Shown here: positions 43,617 to 53,516 of the stretch, piece after piece
Layout of the letters: every line of letters starts with the position of its first letter
Position numbering within the stretch: position 1 is the first letter of the stretch
Assembly (NCBI GenBank): GCA_019828565.1
Contig: JAHDYR010000025.1
Span: 682,001 to 746,000, forward strand
DNA: 64,000 bases
Source: Carpediemonas membranifera
Lineage: Eukaryota > Fornicata
Direction: 5' to 3'
Made by a program: the position numbers and the translations under genes
The notes under the pieces: model-generated
What the model was told of the DNA's origin: nothing
Databases searched by the model: none
The model's input: only the letters and a program-made list of their open reading frames with translations

Positions 43617-46600
43617 TCACCTGGCCATACTCACCGCCCCCTCGACATCCATGCCCAGTGCGGGCGGCCTCAGCTCCCAACGGAGGGTCGTATCGTACTC
43701 AAACTCCCCTGCCATCTCGCAGCAGACGGTTACCCTCTTGCCGACTGGAACGGCAGTCACGCCGACGGGCTCGGCCCCGTCAAACAGTACCAGATGCCAT
43801 GGTCCATCGCCCCCGCGGGCCTTGATGTGGATAGGAATGGCGATCTCCCGCGGCCTGTCATGAGCAAACGACTCGACTTCGACTGTGAATTCCGGCATCT
43901 GCCGGAGTTTCCGGAAGTCGTCGTCGTCGAATCTCTTGAGCCTTCCCCTGCTCTCGTGCTTTGCCTGGTGTATCAGCTTGGGCCAGGCCGGGAGTCTGCC
44001 CGGTGTGAGCGGCCGCAGACAGTCCCTGGGGTCCGAGTCCCACCACACTTCGTTGTAAATGGCCTGTGTCAGCATCACGACGCTGAGTGCAGCCTTTGAA
44101 GAGACGAGCGCCGAGAGATACGTGAACAAGGCCGCCAACACTCGGCCGAGCTGGTCTTGAATGGAGTGGAGGTCCAGGAAGAAGTCCTCGACAGGCAGCG
44201 TTGGGCGTCGTGAGCGGGGAGTGAGCACGTATTGGAGGAGGAGGAAGGTCTTGGTGAAGGGCGACTCCCACTCCTGGCCGGGGAACGGGAACCGGAAGGA
44301 CGGGGCGATGCGGGCCATCTGTTCGTCCTCCTCGTGTCGGACGGGCAGCTCGGAAAACTCGTGGGAACAGGAGACAAGCCACAACAGGTCCTCCATCGTC
44401 ATGGTGTCGAAGGAACCGGAGGTGCGCGCCTTTTCCCACAGTCTGATGGTGCGATGGGACAGGTAGTAATGCGAGGCAATGGCGCTGGCGTCGGTCGGTG
44501 TCAGGCGCGCGTCGTCTCGGACGAGGCAGCCCGAGGCAACGAGGTCGTCTATATTAGTTTCAATCAATTGATTAATGCTCGACTCGACCCCAGTCTGGCC
44601 CTCGAGGTAGTATGCGGGGTTCTGTCGCATTCTACGCGCCAAGAACGTCATGTCGAGCCACGCCAGACACCCCTGCACTGTGGGCTTGATAGCCCCAGTC
44701 ACGAGCTCGGCGTTGAGGGTGTCAGCGAGGTGGTCGTGCTGACGAACGAGCTCAGACTCGAGCGGGAAGGTCTCAGAGAGGAAGCGCGTGTAGAACTCCT
44801 TCATCGGCGAGTGGCACAGCACCACAGCGACACATGAGTTCGAGAAGTACTGCTGGCGGCCGGCACGACCGACCATCTGCATCACTTCCGTGATTGTGAA
44901 ATCTTCCCAGCCCCCGTTGTGGGCGTCGAAGTACTTGCAGCCCTTCACTACGACCATGTACGCGGGCAGGTTCACCCCCCACGCCAGGGTCGACGTCGTC
45001 ACGAGGACCCTAATCTTTTGATCACGGAAGAGACGCTCGACCACTGCGCGGTCGGAGGCGGGCAGGCCGGCGTGGTGGATTCCGACGCCGTAGGGGAGGC
45101 AGGCCATAAGATCTGGATCTGTGATGATCTCAAGATCTGGCGACATATCGTATCCAGGATCTGTCCAGGTCGACGAGAAGTCCGATGCCTTGAAAGAGAT
45201 GAGATCGTACGCTGTGAGCCGAGTCTGACGCCTGGACGACACGAAGACGATGACAGGCTTGTCGGGGGAGTGGATTTGGATGGCCGCGAAGGTCGGTCTA
45301 TTCATGCTCTTCATTCTGGGGCAGTAGTGGCGGTCAGGGAAGCCGTGGACGTGTAGCTGGCATGGTACGGGCCGCATGGCCGGCGGGAAGTTGAAGATGG
45401 TACGCTCAGGCACTCCTAGCCATGCACCGACGTCGTAAGCGTTCGAGATGGGCGTTGTTAGGCCGACCACCCTGATCTTCTCGCCAGTCGACCGCGCCAT
45501 CATCTGTGTCCTGACTAGGATTGACTCGAGCACTGGCCCGCGGTTTGAAGCAAGGAGGTGGAGCTCGTCGATGATGATCAGCGCCACAGACCGCACGAAG
45601 GAGCCTGTGGTCCAGCGGCGGGTGAGGCCGTCGTACTTCTCGGGCGTCGTGACAATGATACGGGCGTCCTGCACGGCGCGCTGGGAGGCCTTCGCCTCGC
45701 CCGTGAGCTCGACGATTTTCACGCCAGGCAGCGCCTTTCCAAAGCGGGTCTTCCAGTCGGACAGCCGCTCTCTCGTGAGCGACCGCATGGGCGCTATGTA
45801 GATCGCCTTGGCATCAGAGGACTGCCTTAACATGCGGAGTATTGCGAGCTCGGCCATGACCGTCTTACCACTTCCTGTGCCGACCCCTACGAGGACACTG
45901 TCGTCGGTGTGGTAGAGGGAATGGAAGGTCTGTGTCTGCGCCGGGTTGAAGAAGTCGAAGGAGTACAGCTTACGGAACGCGTCGTTGTGCAGGGCCATTG
46001 TGCTCAGCGGGGCGAGTCTCAGCAGCGGGGTCTGAACAGAGACCGTCGTGGGCATGCGGATGGGCGTGAGGTCGATCGACTGCCTACTGTTGACGCCGGG
46101 CATCGAGTCCGAGGACCAGTAGAGCTCGTACTCGGGGGGGAGGGTCCCAGCGGCGAGGAGCAGCGTCTCCACCTTCACGGGCTTGCCCGCAGCCACATCC
46201 CGCTCTGAGACGCTGACCCGCTCACTGAACACGATCTCGTAGGCGGTGGGGTGCGACACCCACACCCACCAGGCCTGGCCATGGCCGAGGGCGCGGTGCC
46301 AGGTGAAGTCGGGGACAATTGTCAACGTCAGTCGGATGATCGAGGACGTGACAGGGACGATACGGGCGGTCACGTCGATCCATGGTATCGCGTGTGCCAT
46401 CCGCACGACCGCTTGGGCAGGCTTGACACCGATGTCGAGGAGTTTCTCCACCGATGAGGCGGAGAGTGTCCTCAGCTGATCGAGCGGCATCTTCTTCTTC
46501 TCCAGCCCCATCACCGCGCCCCGTGTGACCCCGTGAGTGCCGACCCAGGGCCTCAGGGGGGAGTTGAAGAACCAGGACAGCCTATCCGTGGAGAGGCAGA

Positions 46601-49367
46601 GTTCGAGTGTGCGCTCTGCGACAATAGGGTTGCGGCGGGTGATGGCAATCTCGAATATCGCCCTGAATATCCTTGATGCCGAAAGCATGATGAGGTTCTG
46701 GTCGCACATGAGCGAATGCGCAGAGTGGGTCAGTTGCTTGCCACTCACCGCGGCCTGGAGCAGCGCGCTGACCTTGGCCCTGCTCTCGGGGTCCTGCACG
46801 TCCCCCACGGGGAACGGGCACTCCTTGGCGAGCTTAGTCAGGTCCTTGACCTCATCCTGTCGCACTCGGAGCGACTCAAACTCGCGACTACGGCTGAACT
46901 CGTGGATCATCCTCTCGTGCGTGAGGGCGAGCTGGGAATGGAGGCGGGACTCCTCAGCGGTGAGCTCCGTGAACGACACACTCGTCACCTTCTCGTGCTG
47001 GGAGGCGAGGAGGCCGTTGTTGATAGCAGCATAGTGCGTGGCAATCTCCTCGGGCTCGTTTGTCAGCTGGAACATCTCCGCAAACTCAAAGACAGTGTCG
47101 CAGTTGACGTAGTAGTGCGAGGCAATGCGACCAAGGCTAGTAATGCCCAGACTACCGGTCCGACGGTTGTACCGGACCACCCTCCATTGATTCAGATTCT
47201 CCACAACACGCGACATGCAGGCGTGTAGTTCCATCTGGTACTTACCTTGATCTAGTCGACCGTTCGAGTCAGTGACAGATTCAATGCCATAGTGCTGCGG
47301 GTTTGACCGCATTCTGACCGCCATAAAGGAGTCGCCGACCCATGCTGTGGCCTCGTTGAGGCTCGAGACAGTGCCCAGGACGATGGCCGCGTTGAGGTGG
47401 TTATGGAGCGTGGCCATCATGCTTGATTCGATCGGCACCTTATGCAGCAGACGCTGAAGGTAAGGTTCCAGCTGGTCTCGCTTAGTGATGAGCACGCCGC
47501 GGCCTGAAGCGTCGAACTGCGGCCTGCCTGCCCTGCCAAAGATCTGCTCAACGTCGAGCACGCCGATATTCCTCCAGCCGCCGTCCGTGTAGAGCTCCGT
47601 GCCCTTGATGATAACCGTATGGGCGGGCAGGTTAACACCCCAGGCCAGTGTGGCGGTGGAGACGAGCACACGCATGCCGCCCCGAGTGAAAACCTCCTCG
47701 ACGAGGTTACGGTCGCGTCTCAGCAGGCCTGCGTGGTGGAAGCCAACGCCTGAGGCAGCCAGGGTGCGGAGCTGGTTGTGGTTCATCTTCTGAGTGAGAG
47801 AGGCGCTCTTCGCGTCTGCCCTGAGGTGGTTGGTGAGTTCATTGGCCATGTGCGCCTTAGCAGCGAGACGGTACATCGTCTGGGCGGTCTGGATCGTGCC
47901 GTTCCTGGAATGGACGAATACGATCACCTGCTTGCCGTCCTTGAGCGCCTGCTTGACGAAATCGAAACACACGTCGTCGATGTAGTTCTCCCCGGACTTA
48001 CTCGAAGCCAGAGGCCTATCACCCGCCGCCTTGAGCCCCACAAACGTCCGTGCGAGCGGCACTGGCCTGTACGTCATGTCGAAGTGCAGACAGTGCGATG
48101 CGGGCACCCTAAGGAACTCGGCGACGTCTCTATAGTTGGGCAGCGTCGCACTGAGGCCGACGAACCGCACGCGGTGCTGTCTGATGTCCAGATAACGCTG
48201 GGTGCGCATGACCACGCTCTCGACGACGGGGCCGCGGTCCTCGCCGAGTAGGTGGACCTCATCTAGGATCATGAGGGCAAGCTCATCCACGGGGTCATCC
48301 AAGCTCGACTTACGCGTCTGCACGTCCCACTTCTCGGGGGTAGAGACGATGACAGTCGTCTCCGCTAGCTCGGCGGCCGTCAAACTCATGTCACCCGTGT
48401 ATTCCCGCACTTTAAGGCCGAGTGGAGAGAGCTGGGCGGAGAACTTGGCGACAATCTCTGCAGCGAGGGCCTTCATGGGGGCAATGTACACCACCTTGAA
48501 GGGCTCGCCAGCGTGGCGCTTGTAGGTCTCCAAAATGGCCATGAGTGCTACAAACGTCTTGCCCGTGGACGTGGGCGCAGAGAGCAGCACATTCTCGCTG
48601 CTGAGGAAGACTTTGTCGTAAACTGCACTTTGAACTCTGTTGAGAGTTGTGACGTTTTGAAAGCATGCAACCATTTCAGGGGGGAAGACCTCGTCAACGG
48701 GGAGGAGGCGGTCCGAGTTGGACGCGGGAACGGAGGCTGGAATGGTGAAGATCGTCTTCTCAGGTGTATCATCGGTCGCGCTTCCCGCGGGGAGCATGAT
48801 CTTGTTGACACCTCCGGCCAGACCTCCAAGGCGCTTGGGGGGCTCCTCATCGGCGTTAATCCTGTCCTCCAGCTCACGCTCAGCGTCGTTCTTGCGCCTG
48901 AGCTCCGTTTGTGTGAGCTTTTTGTCCTTTTTGGAGACTACTTTGCAGTGTGTAGCAATCGTGCCGACAGTCTCCGAGATCTCGATCCTGGACGCCCGGA
49001 TGAACTGCACACGTTTGGAAACGATCTGAGGAATGAGTTCTATGGCCTCAAAGCCGAGTAGATCCAGCAACTGGCCTCCAATGGCATCATCCGTCGCCGG
49101 GCTTTGAAGAATAGACATAACCGCTTCATAGAGCGTCTGATCATCGAAAGCTGTGGTGCCAAACAGTGGAGACAGCAGCTTGTACAGCTCCATCGCTCCT
49201 AACTCGTGTTGCTTGGCGTAATGACTTTGGCGACTGCCCGAGATGCAACTTCGCGGGAGACTGCCAGAGAGCCGCATACCTTTAGAGGCTTCACGCAGCG
49301 AGGACAAACCCATAGCTGACTGATCCACACACTTAGGGGGCATTCTTCCATCGATTGCCCCACTCAT
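43617..49367 (-). CDS. ASCC3: ASCC3/Slh1-like double Ski2-type RNA helicase
   Basis: 1,916 residues from ATG 49367. Two helicase cassettes, each with a Sec63-type region. Cassette 1: Walker A APTSTGKT, IAPMKALAAEI, TPEKWD, DEVHLL, GLSATLPNY. Cassette 2: GTGSGKT (the usual A-P before it replaced), IAPMRSLTRER, TTPEKYDG, DELHLL, VGLTTPISNA. MKALAAE and the cassette 2 text favour ASCC3/Slh1 over Brr2, which has MRSLVQE in cassette 1. ASCC3 splits collided ribosomes in the quality-control trigger complex and also unwinds DNA for alkylation repair. The N-terminal ~200 residues are shorter than in animals. The start lies 37 bp after the adenylate kinase stop; upstream in-frame ATG at 49445 overlaps that gene and is less likely. 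Confidence 0.9.
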   Translation of the reverse strand: MSGAIDGRMPPKCVDQSAMGLSSLREASKGMRLSGSLPRSCISGSRQSHYAKQHELGAMELYKLLSPLFGTTAFDDQTLYEAVMSILQSPATDDAIGGQLLDLLGFEAIELIPQIVSKRVQFIRASRIEISETVGTIATHCKVVSKKDKKLTQTELRRKNDAERELEDRINADEEPPKRLGGLAGGVNKIMLPAGSATDDTPEKTIFTIPASVPASNSDRLLPVDEVFPPEMVACFQNVTTLNRVQSAVYDKVFLSSENVLLSAPTSTGKTFVALMAILETYKRHAGEPFKVVYIAPMKALAAEIVAKFSAQLSPLGLKVREYTGDMSLTAAELAETTVIVSTPEKWDVQTRKSSLDDPVDELALMILDEVHLLGEDRGPVVESVVMRTQRYLDIRQHRVRFVGLSATLPNYRDVAEFLRVPASHCLHFDMTYRPVPLARTFVGLKAAGDRPLASSKSGENYIDDVCFDFVKQALKDGKQVIVFVHSRNGTIQTAQTMYRLAAKAHMANELTNHLRADAKSASLTQKMNHNQLRTLAASGVGFHHAGLLRRDRNLVEEVFTRGGMRVLVSTATLAWGVNLPAHTVIIKGTELYTDGGWRNIGVLDVEQIFGRAGRPQFDASGRGVLITKRDQLEPYLQRLLHKVPIESSMMATLHNHLNAAIVLGTVSSLNEATAWVGDSFMAVRMRSNPQHYGIESVTDSNGRLDQGKYQMELHACMSRVVENLNQWRVVRYNRRTGSLGITSLGRIASHYYVNCDTVFEFAEMFQLTNEPEEIATHYAAINNGLLASQHEKVTSVSFTELTAEESRLHSQLALTHERMIHEFSRSREFESLRVRQDEVKDLTKLAKECPFPVGDVQDPESRAKVSALLQAAVSGKQLTHSAHSLMCDQNLIMLSASRIFRAIFEIAITRRNPIVAERTLELCLSTDRLSWFFNSPLRPWVGTHGVTRGAVMGLEKKKMPLDQLRTLSASSVEKLLDIGVKPAQAVVRMAHAIPWIDVTARIVPVTSSIIRLTLTIVPDFTWHRALGHGQAWWVWVSHPTAYEIVFSERVSVSERDVAAGKPVKVETLLLAAGTLPPEYELYWSSDSMPGVNSRQSIDLTPIRMPTTVSVQTPLLRLAPLSTMALHNDAFRKLYSFDFFNPAQTQTFHSLYHTDDSVLVGVGTGSGKTVMAELAILRMLRQSSDAKAIYIAPMRSLTRERLSDWKTRFGKALPGVKIVELTGEAKASQRAVQDARIIVTTPEKYDGLTRRWTTGSFVRSVALIIIDELHLLASNRGPVLESILVRTQMMARSTGEKIRVVGLTTPISNAYDVGAWLGVPERTIFNFPPAMRPVPCQLHVHGFPDRHYCPRMKSMNRPTFAAIQIHSPDKPVIVFVSSRRQTRLTAYDLISFKASDFSSTWTDPGYDMSPDLEIITDPDLMACLPYGVGIHHAGLPASDRAVVERLFRDQKIRVLVTTSTLAWGVNLPAYMVVVKGCKYFDAHNGGWEDFTITEVMQMVGRAGRQQYFSNSCVAVVLCHSPMKEFYTRFLSETFPLESELVRQHDHLADTLNAELVTGAIKPTVQGCLAWLDMTFLARRMRQNPAYYLEGQTGVESSINQLIETNIDDLVASGCLVRDDARLTPTDASAIASHYYLSHRTIRLWEKARTSGSFDTMTMEDLLWLVSCSHEFSELPVRHEEDEQMARIAPSFRFPFPGQEWESPFTKTFLLLQYVLTPRSRRPTLPVEDFFLDLHSIQDQLGRVLAALFTYLSALVSSKAALSVVMLTQAIYNEVWWDSDPRDCLRPLTPGRLPAWPKLIHQAKHESRGRLKRFDDDDFRKLRQMPEFTVEVESFAHDRPREIAIPIHIKARGGDGPWHLVLFDGAEPVGVTAVPVGKRVTVCCEMAGEFEYDTTLRWELRPPALGMDVEGAVSMAR

Positions 49368-49404
49368 GAAACAGGGCCCCCAATTTAACACGTACAGATC
49401 CTGA

Positions 49405-50575
49405 TTAGAACTTATCGTTCCTGATACGGGGAATATCCCACTCAATCTCCAGATTCCAGTCGACCACCTGATTGCATATAATCTCCCCCGTCTTCAAATC
49501 AATCCGAGTGGGAACATTACGAGGGAACTCCCACATCAATGGCCTGAACCCTCTCTCCAGCAGCACGTCGATGATGAGCCCGGCGACCTCAGGTGCGGGC
49601 GGCTGGGACAGGACCATGCGGAGCTTCCCACTGGCCGCGTGACGCCGGATCATAGGAGACACCTCCGCGTCGATGATGTCCACCGCCTCCTTGAGCTTCT
49701 CGGGGGCTGTGGCCATAGCCTCGTCGAGTCTCCGTGTGAGATGCTGTCTGATATGGTTTGTGAGACTGCTCGCCTTGGGAATGTGCCTGATGGCGCTGTG
49801 GGTCTCGGGCTCGAGCTCCAGACTCGACTGGTACTTCATCTCCTCCTCAATGCGGGCCTGGACAGTTTCCACGGCCCCACCGGCATCGATGAAGTGGTAG
49901 TGGAAGGCGGACTTGAGGCTGTTGAGCGCTGCGAGTGTTTCTTGTTCGTAAACACGGTATCTCTTACGGCATGACTCGACGTCGAGATCAGTGGGGCGGA
50001 CCTCGCGCAGCATGCCGCTCATCTGGCCCTTCTTGATCTTTGCGTTCTCCTCGATTGCCTTCTCCCCACGGGAAACCTGACGGAAGACGGACACGTGCTC
50101 GTTGACGGCAAGGCAGACAATGCGGAACACAGGCTTGCGAGCAAGAGAGCAGGCGTCGGGCGTGCTCCGTCTGTAGTGGTGGTCGATCATGAAGTCGTTG
50201 AGAAGGCGGACAATCTCGGCCTGACCAGTTGTTCTGGGGAAACCGTCGACCACACAACCTTCCTGGTACTCGGCCTTGAGCAGCTCTTCGAAGAGTAGTT
50301 TGACTGCTGCCCTGTCATCGATCAAATAGCCCTTGTTGATGAGGGCACGCATCTCGGGCGTCTTGAACAAGTCAGACATGACGATAGGAGTGGCCGTGAT
50401 GCCGCGGAGCTTGCAGATGAAGGGCGTGTTGGTCCCCTTACCGGCACCGGGGGCGCCGCCGAGCCACATGATCTCCCGCGGGAAGGTAAGCTCCGAGTTT
50501 TCGTGCTCGGCACGAAGTTCATCGAGAATTTCCTGGATAAGTGGTTTAAGGGCGCGTCTTGCATACCTGGAACAT
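49405..50575 (-). CDS. Adenylate kinase-like NMP kinase with C-terminal extension (two exons)
   Basis: P-loop GGAPGAGKGT, NMP-binding segment (SDLFKTPEMRALINKGYLIDD), and VDGFPRTTGQ are the adenylate-kinase signatures; the protein transfers phosphate between adenine nucleotides. A short coding exon (ATG 50575 to 50567) joined over a 34-nt intron gives 378 residues and supplies a helix (EILDELRAEHENSELTFPREI) before the P-loop. The exon 1 frame is open upstream to ATGs at 50665 and 50731, so a longer N-terminus is possible. Without the splice, the first usable ATG (50469) starts just before the P-loop. The C-terminal ~150 residues (TNHIRQHLTRRLDEAMATAPEKL...) are an extension absent from short kinases. 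Confidence 0.85.
50533..50566 (-). other. Probable 34-nt intron in the adenylate kinase gene
   Basis: GTATGC at the 5' end and CTTATCCAG at the 3' end on the minus strand, following ATG-TTC-CAG. Removal fuses two frames into one continuous kinase N-terminus. Same 5' hexamer as the U1-70K intron. Confidence 0.65.
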
Positions 50576-50962
50576 GATGATTGTTGTATCCTTGCAGTGT
50601 TGGCTGAGATTAGTGCTCGTGTGTGCGTGCAATGCGACAGAAGGCCTATAATCCTTCAGAGACATGGCAGCGTTCGTTAGCGTTGGTGATTGATCACCTG
50701 TGAATGAGCGTGTGAAAGAACCAATGTCCATCTTTCAAAGAGAGCGGGGAACGAAGGCAGGTTCGATCGCGACAAGATCGAAATCCGAGTTGGTCGACTC
50801 AACTTAATGGCAGTCAACCGGGCAGCCCTGTGCGAATGCAGCACCCTCCACTCACGCTGGGGTGACCAGACCCGGGCTGGGGTCGTCATATCAAATGGAA
50901 GAGCGGCATTTATTGCTCGTCGCAGTTCTCTGTCTTTCGTGAGCTGACCCGCGAACTGGCAA
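50576..50962. other. Intergenic region between TPR gene and adenylate kinase
   Basis: About 390 bp on the 3' side of the TPR gene and 5' side of the kinase, both minus strand. It contains the open upstream extension of the kinase exon 1 (ATGs at 50665 and 50731) and otherwise nothing recognisable. Confidence 0.5.
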
Positions 50963-51301
50963 CTAGCTAGGTGGTGTCTCAGGAGCAGCGCTGCCCTCTG
51001 TGAGCTCAACGAGGAGCTGCCAGTCTGCAGGAGAGTTCAGCTTCACTGCCTCCTTTAGCGCAGAAATTGCTTCGTCGCGTCGGTTGGTAGCGATGCAGGC
51101 ACGAGCCAGGATCTGGTATGCATTAAAGTTGTTCTTGTCAAGAGAGATCGCCTTTCTAAAACACGCAATGGCGTCAGTGAAACGCTTCTTGTTATAGAAG
51201 CCGACACCGGCCCTGAACCACCCAAGAGAGGTATTCGGAACCATACCAAACTTCAATACAAGCCATTCCTCAACATTAGCAAGCTCAATTTCGTGATCCA
51301 T
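50963..51301 (-). CDS. Small TPR-repeat protein
   Basis: 112 residues from ATG 51301. Two canonical TPR units: WFRAGVGFYNKKRFTDAIACFRKAISLD and AYQILARACIATNRRDEAISALKEAVKLN, with a short N-terminal helix and a disordered end. TPRs form protein-binding scaffolds; with so few repeats this would be an adaptor. The frame continues upstream to 51349 but lacks support there. It lies ~60 bp from the Prp18 stop on the same strand. Confidence 0.75.
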   Translation of the reverse strand: MDHEIELANVEEWLVLKFGMVPNTSLGWFRAGVGFYNKKRFTDAIACFRKAISLDKNNFNAYQILARACIATNRRDEAISALKEAVKLNSPADWQLLVELTEGSAAPETPPS

Positions 51302-51360
51302 GGTTCGTTTCGTGTTTGCAGTATGAAGTGTGATAATCTGCACATCCACTACTAGCCGCT

Positions 51361-52092
51361 CTAGCCAACCATCAGAGCCTGTACAGGGTTAGTAGCAGGC
51401 CACTTGTTCGCTGCAAACACCAGCAGTCGACGAACAGCCTGCATCGCCCGACGGGTTGGGGCGTGCTTCATGATATGCGCGATTCTCTCATTCTGAAGCC
51501 GGTCAAACGCCTTTGACGCATTATAAATAGCGTCGTCCAACCCAACCGTCCAGTTAGTTTGCCCAATAGTGACTCGGTTGGACAGCTCCTGCTCGGCGTC
51601 ACTGTAGCACCGGGACAGGACCCGAAGACAGACGTCCTTAAGGCCAGCCACGATCTCCTCGTCCGCCTTGTGCTGGTAGAGGGCCTTGAGAAGGGGGCGG
51701 AGGGCGACACGCATGGAGACGAAGGAGGCGCGGCCCGGATCGTCTCGGGGGAGTTTGCGGACGTCGTAGCGCCACTCGACCAAGAGTCTGTAGAGGGTGA
51801 TGAGGACGGTGGTGCTGTTGGTGGCGACAGGCGAGGCCTCGGGCAGCTCGCTGATGAGAGTTGCGATGTGAATGAGGCCGTTGGAAGTCCCAAGGGGATA
51901 TTTGGAAGGATTATTGGTGAATTTGGCGAGGAATGGGGACGAATAGGTGTCAATGGCATCTCCCTGGACCTGGTCACCGGTTTCTGCCAAAAGAGCAACT
52001 GTGCCCTTCTTAGCTGGTTGCACAGCGACCAGTACAGCTGTTTTAGACTGCTTTGTGTGACCACTCCCCTTCAAACGCTTCAACCTGTCCAT
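51361..52092 (-). CDS. PRPF18: Prp18-like step-two splicing factor
   Basis: 243 residues (human 342). The C-terminal ~150 residues fit the Prp18 five-helix domain: LRPLLKALYQHKADEEIVAGL, the conserved loop region TIGQTNWTVGLDDAIYNASKAF (other species have IGNAPWPIGVT...), and HIMKHAPTRRAMQAVRRLLVF. The N-terminal region, including the Prp4-like PSI element, is shortened and starts with a basic stretch (MDRLKRLKGSGHTKQSK). Prp18 stabilises the 3' splice-site exon with Slu7/U5 for the second step. A TATAC-TGCGCAACA promoter-like sequence lies 14 nt upstream of the ATG. Confidence 0.78.
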   Translation of the reverse strand: MDRLKRLKGSGHTKQSKTAVLVAVQPAKKGTVALLAETGDQVQGDAIDTYSSPFLAKFTNNPSKYPLGTSNGLIHIATLISELPEASPVATNSTTVLITLYRLLVEWRYDVRKLPRDDPGRASFVSMRVALRPLLKALYQHKADEEIVAGLKDVCLRVLSRCYSDAEQELSNRVTIGQTNWTVGLDDAIYNASKAFDRLQNERIAHIMKHAPTRRAMQAVRRLLVFAANKWPATNPVQALMVG

Positions 52093-52106
52093 TTAAGAGC
52101 TGCAAA

Positions 52107-52125
52107 CGCTGTTGCGCAGTATAAA
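52107..52125 (-). promoter_or_regulatory. Promoter-like element of Prp18, part of a duplicated segment
   Basis: Minus strand TTTATACTGCGCAACAGCG, 14 nt before the ATG at 52092. The surrounding ~33 bp recur at 53517-53549 on the far side of the Fanzor-like gene with two 1-nt gaps. Confidence 0.45.
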
Positions 52126-52190
52126 CACATTCGTTCGAACCTCCCAGACAGGGCCTGAAAGGAACGATCAAAGTGCCAAACTGTACAACA

Positions 52191-53220
52191 TCATCCGTCC
52201 GTAGACGAATGTTGGCGGTTAGCCAATTGATGATACTGGAATGATGTTTGAAGACGTGGGATCAATGTGCGACTGAACGGAGAGCCACTGAGCTCATCTT
52301 CCGTGGCAAGAGAACGCCACAGGATGTTCTCTGCAGCACTCTTGTCCCGATGATCAACATTCAGAGCATCAGGAACTGTTGCGCGCCACTGAGCACCACG
52401 GCACTGTCGATTTTCGCAGAGCATCACACGATGTGGGTGAACGTGCTGGTCATCACGCGCTCCCGTAGAAGACTTTCAGGCGAATGGGGGTGGCGATGGG
52501 ATGGTGGCGACCGAACTCCCGAGCCAACTGTTGGCCGCAGCGGGCGAAGTGCTTCTGGCGAAGGATGTGGTTCGCAAAGCGCACTCGGCGGAAAGACTTA
52601 CGCATTCCAGCCTCGAAAATGTCGTTCGCGTTGTCCAGCACAAACCTAATAGAGTTGTTGATACTCACTAGTCTTGTGCTCTTGAACGACGCGGCCGTCA
52701 TATCAAAGCCGAAACTTGGCGTCTTAGTGTATCCGCACTTTGGAAGGACGCCGGAGCTGGCGGTGCCATCGGGGTGCCTGATGTAATACCCTCCGATGGA
52801 CCTCGCGCCCGGGTCGAACCCCATGAGGTGGGCATCAGGATCCGGCGCGGGCGGAGCCTCGGCATTATTGGTCCCGAGTCGGGGGCGCTCTTTCTCCCGC
52901 CCTCTCGCTCGCTTTCGAACAGGCATGCTCGCATCATGTTGTGGCCGATAGCGGCCGAAGCCTCTCTTAATAGTCACCGCCACACAGACCCCATCGGTGC
53001 TCAGGCTGAGCAGACGGCCCATTGACCTGGGGTTGTCCCGGTAGCATCTTTTCTGCTCTTCTGTCAACGGTTTGGTGGCGTGTGGGAGTGTGGGATTAAT
53101 TCCCACACGATGACAGAAATTATCATTCAGTAGGCCCATCGTTTCACTGTAGGCCATGAAGCCCGGTCGGACGGGGGCCATGGGCACGATCGGCACGAGG
53201 CGAGGCTGGCGGAGCGACAT
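52191..53220 (-). pseudogene. Decayed Fanzor/TnpB-like (OrfB) gene
   Basis: From ATG 53220 one frame runs to 52453; after a frame change the tail continues to 52191. The pre-RuvC strand LLSLSTDGVCVAVTIKR has the TDGVxV pattern of TnpB/Fanzor proteins. GFDPGARSI carries the RuvC-I Asp. The helix RRVRFANHILRQKHFARCGQQLA and PIRLKVFYGSA follow as in the family. Then ~60 residues with the RuvC-II Glu and first zinc CxxC are missing; the other frame resumes at LCENRQC and NVDHRDKSAAENIL, the second zinc half and RuvC-III Asp. Fanzors are RNA-guided DNA endonucleases. This copy lacks a catalytic residue and part of its fold, so activity is unlikely. Confidence 0.68.
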
Positions 53221-53516
53221 CGAGTACTCCCCGTTGAAGTGGCTGATGAGGCCACTCAACGTCTCCACTCCGTCAGCAATTGCCCAGACGCAAGAGAGAA
53301 TGCGTGGGGCAGTCTCGGAGACTGGGAGACGATGAACACCATTACCAGCATATACAAGTGTAGAAGTGAATTTAATGTGGAATAGAAAACAATGAGACGA
53401 CGTGTGAGCGATTGTGATGTTTGCTGTGCTGACGTCCACGAAGAAGACGCTTTGTGGAAGCCCTGGAGAAGACGATCTCCCTACCGACTTAAGACGTGAG
53501 TAGGAGGGAGACAAGG

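Noticed and set aside
48609-48626. AAACTGCACTTTG inside the helicase as a promoter
   Set aside because: It lies in the middle of a long conserved coding frame on the other strand with no start codon nearby; treated as chance.
43617-49367. Brr2 (U5 helicase) as the identity of the double helicase, attractive beside other splicing genes
   Set aside because: Cassette 1 has MKALAAE and cassette 2 follows ASCC3/Slh1 text; Brr2 has MRSLVQE and other family residues.
52125-52160. A tRNA suggested by the GGTTCGAAC block on the minus strand
   Set aside because: No acceptor stem, D-arm or anticodon arm can be placed around it.
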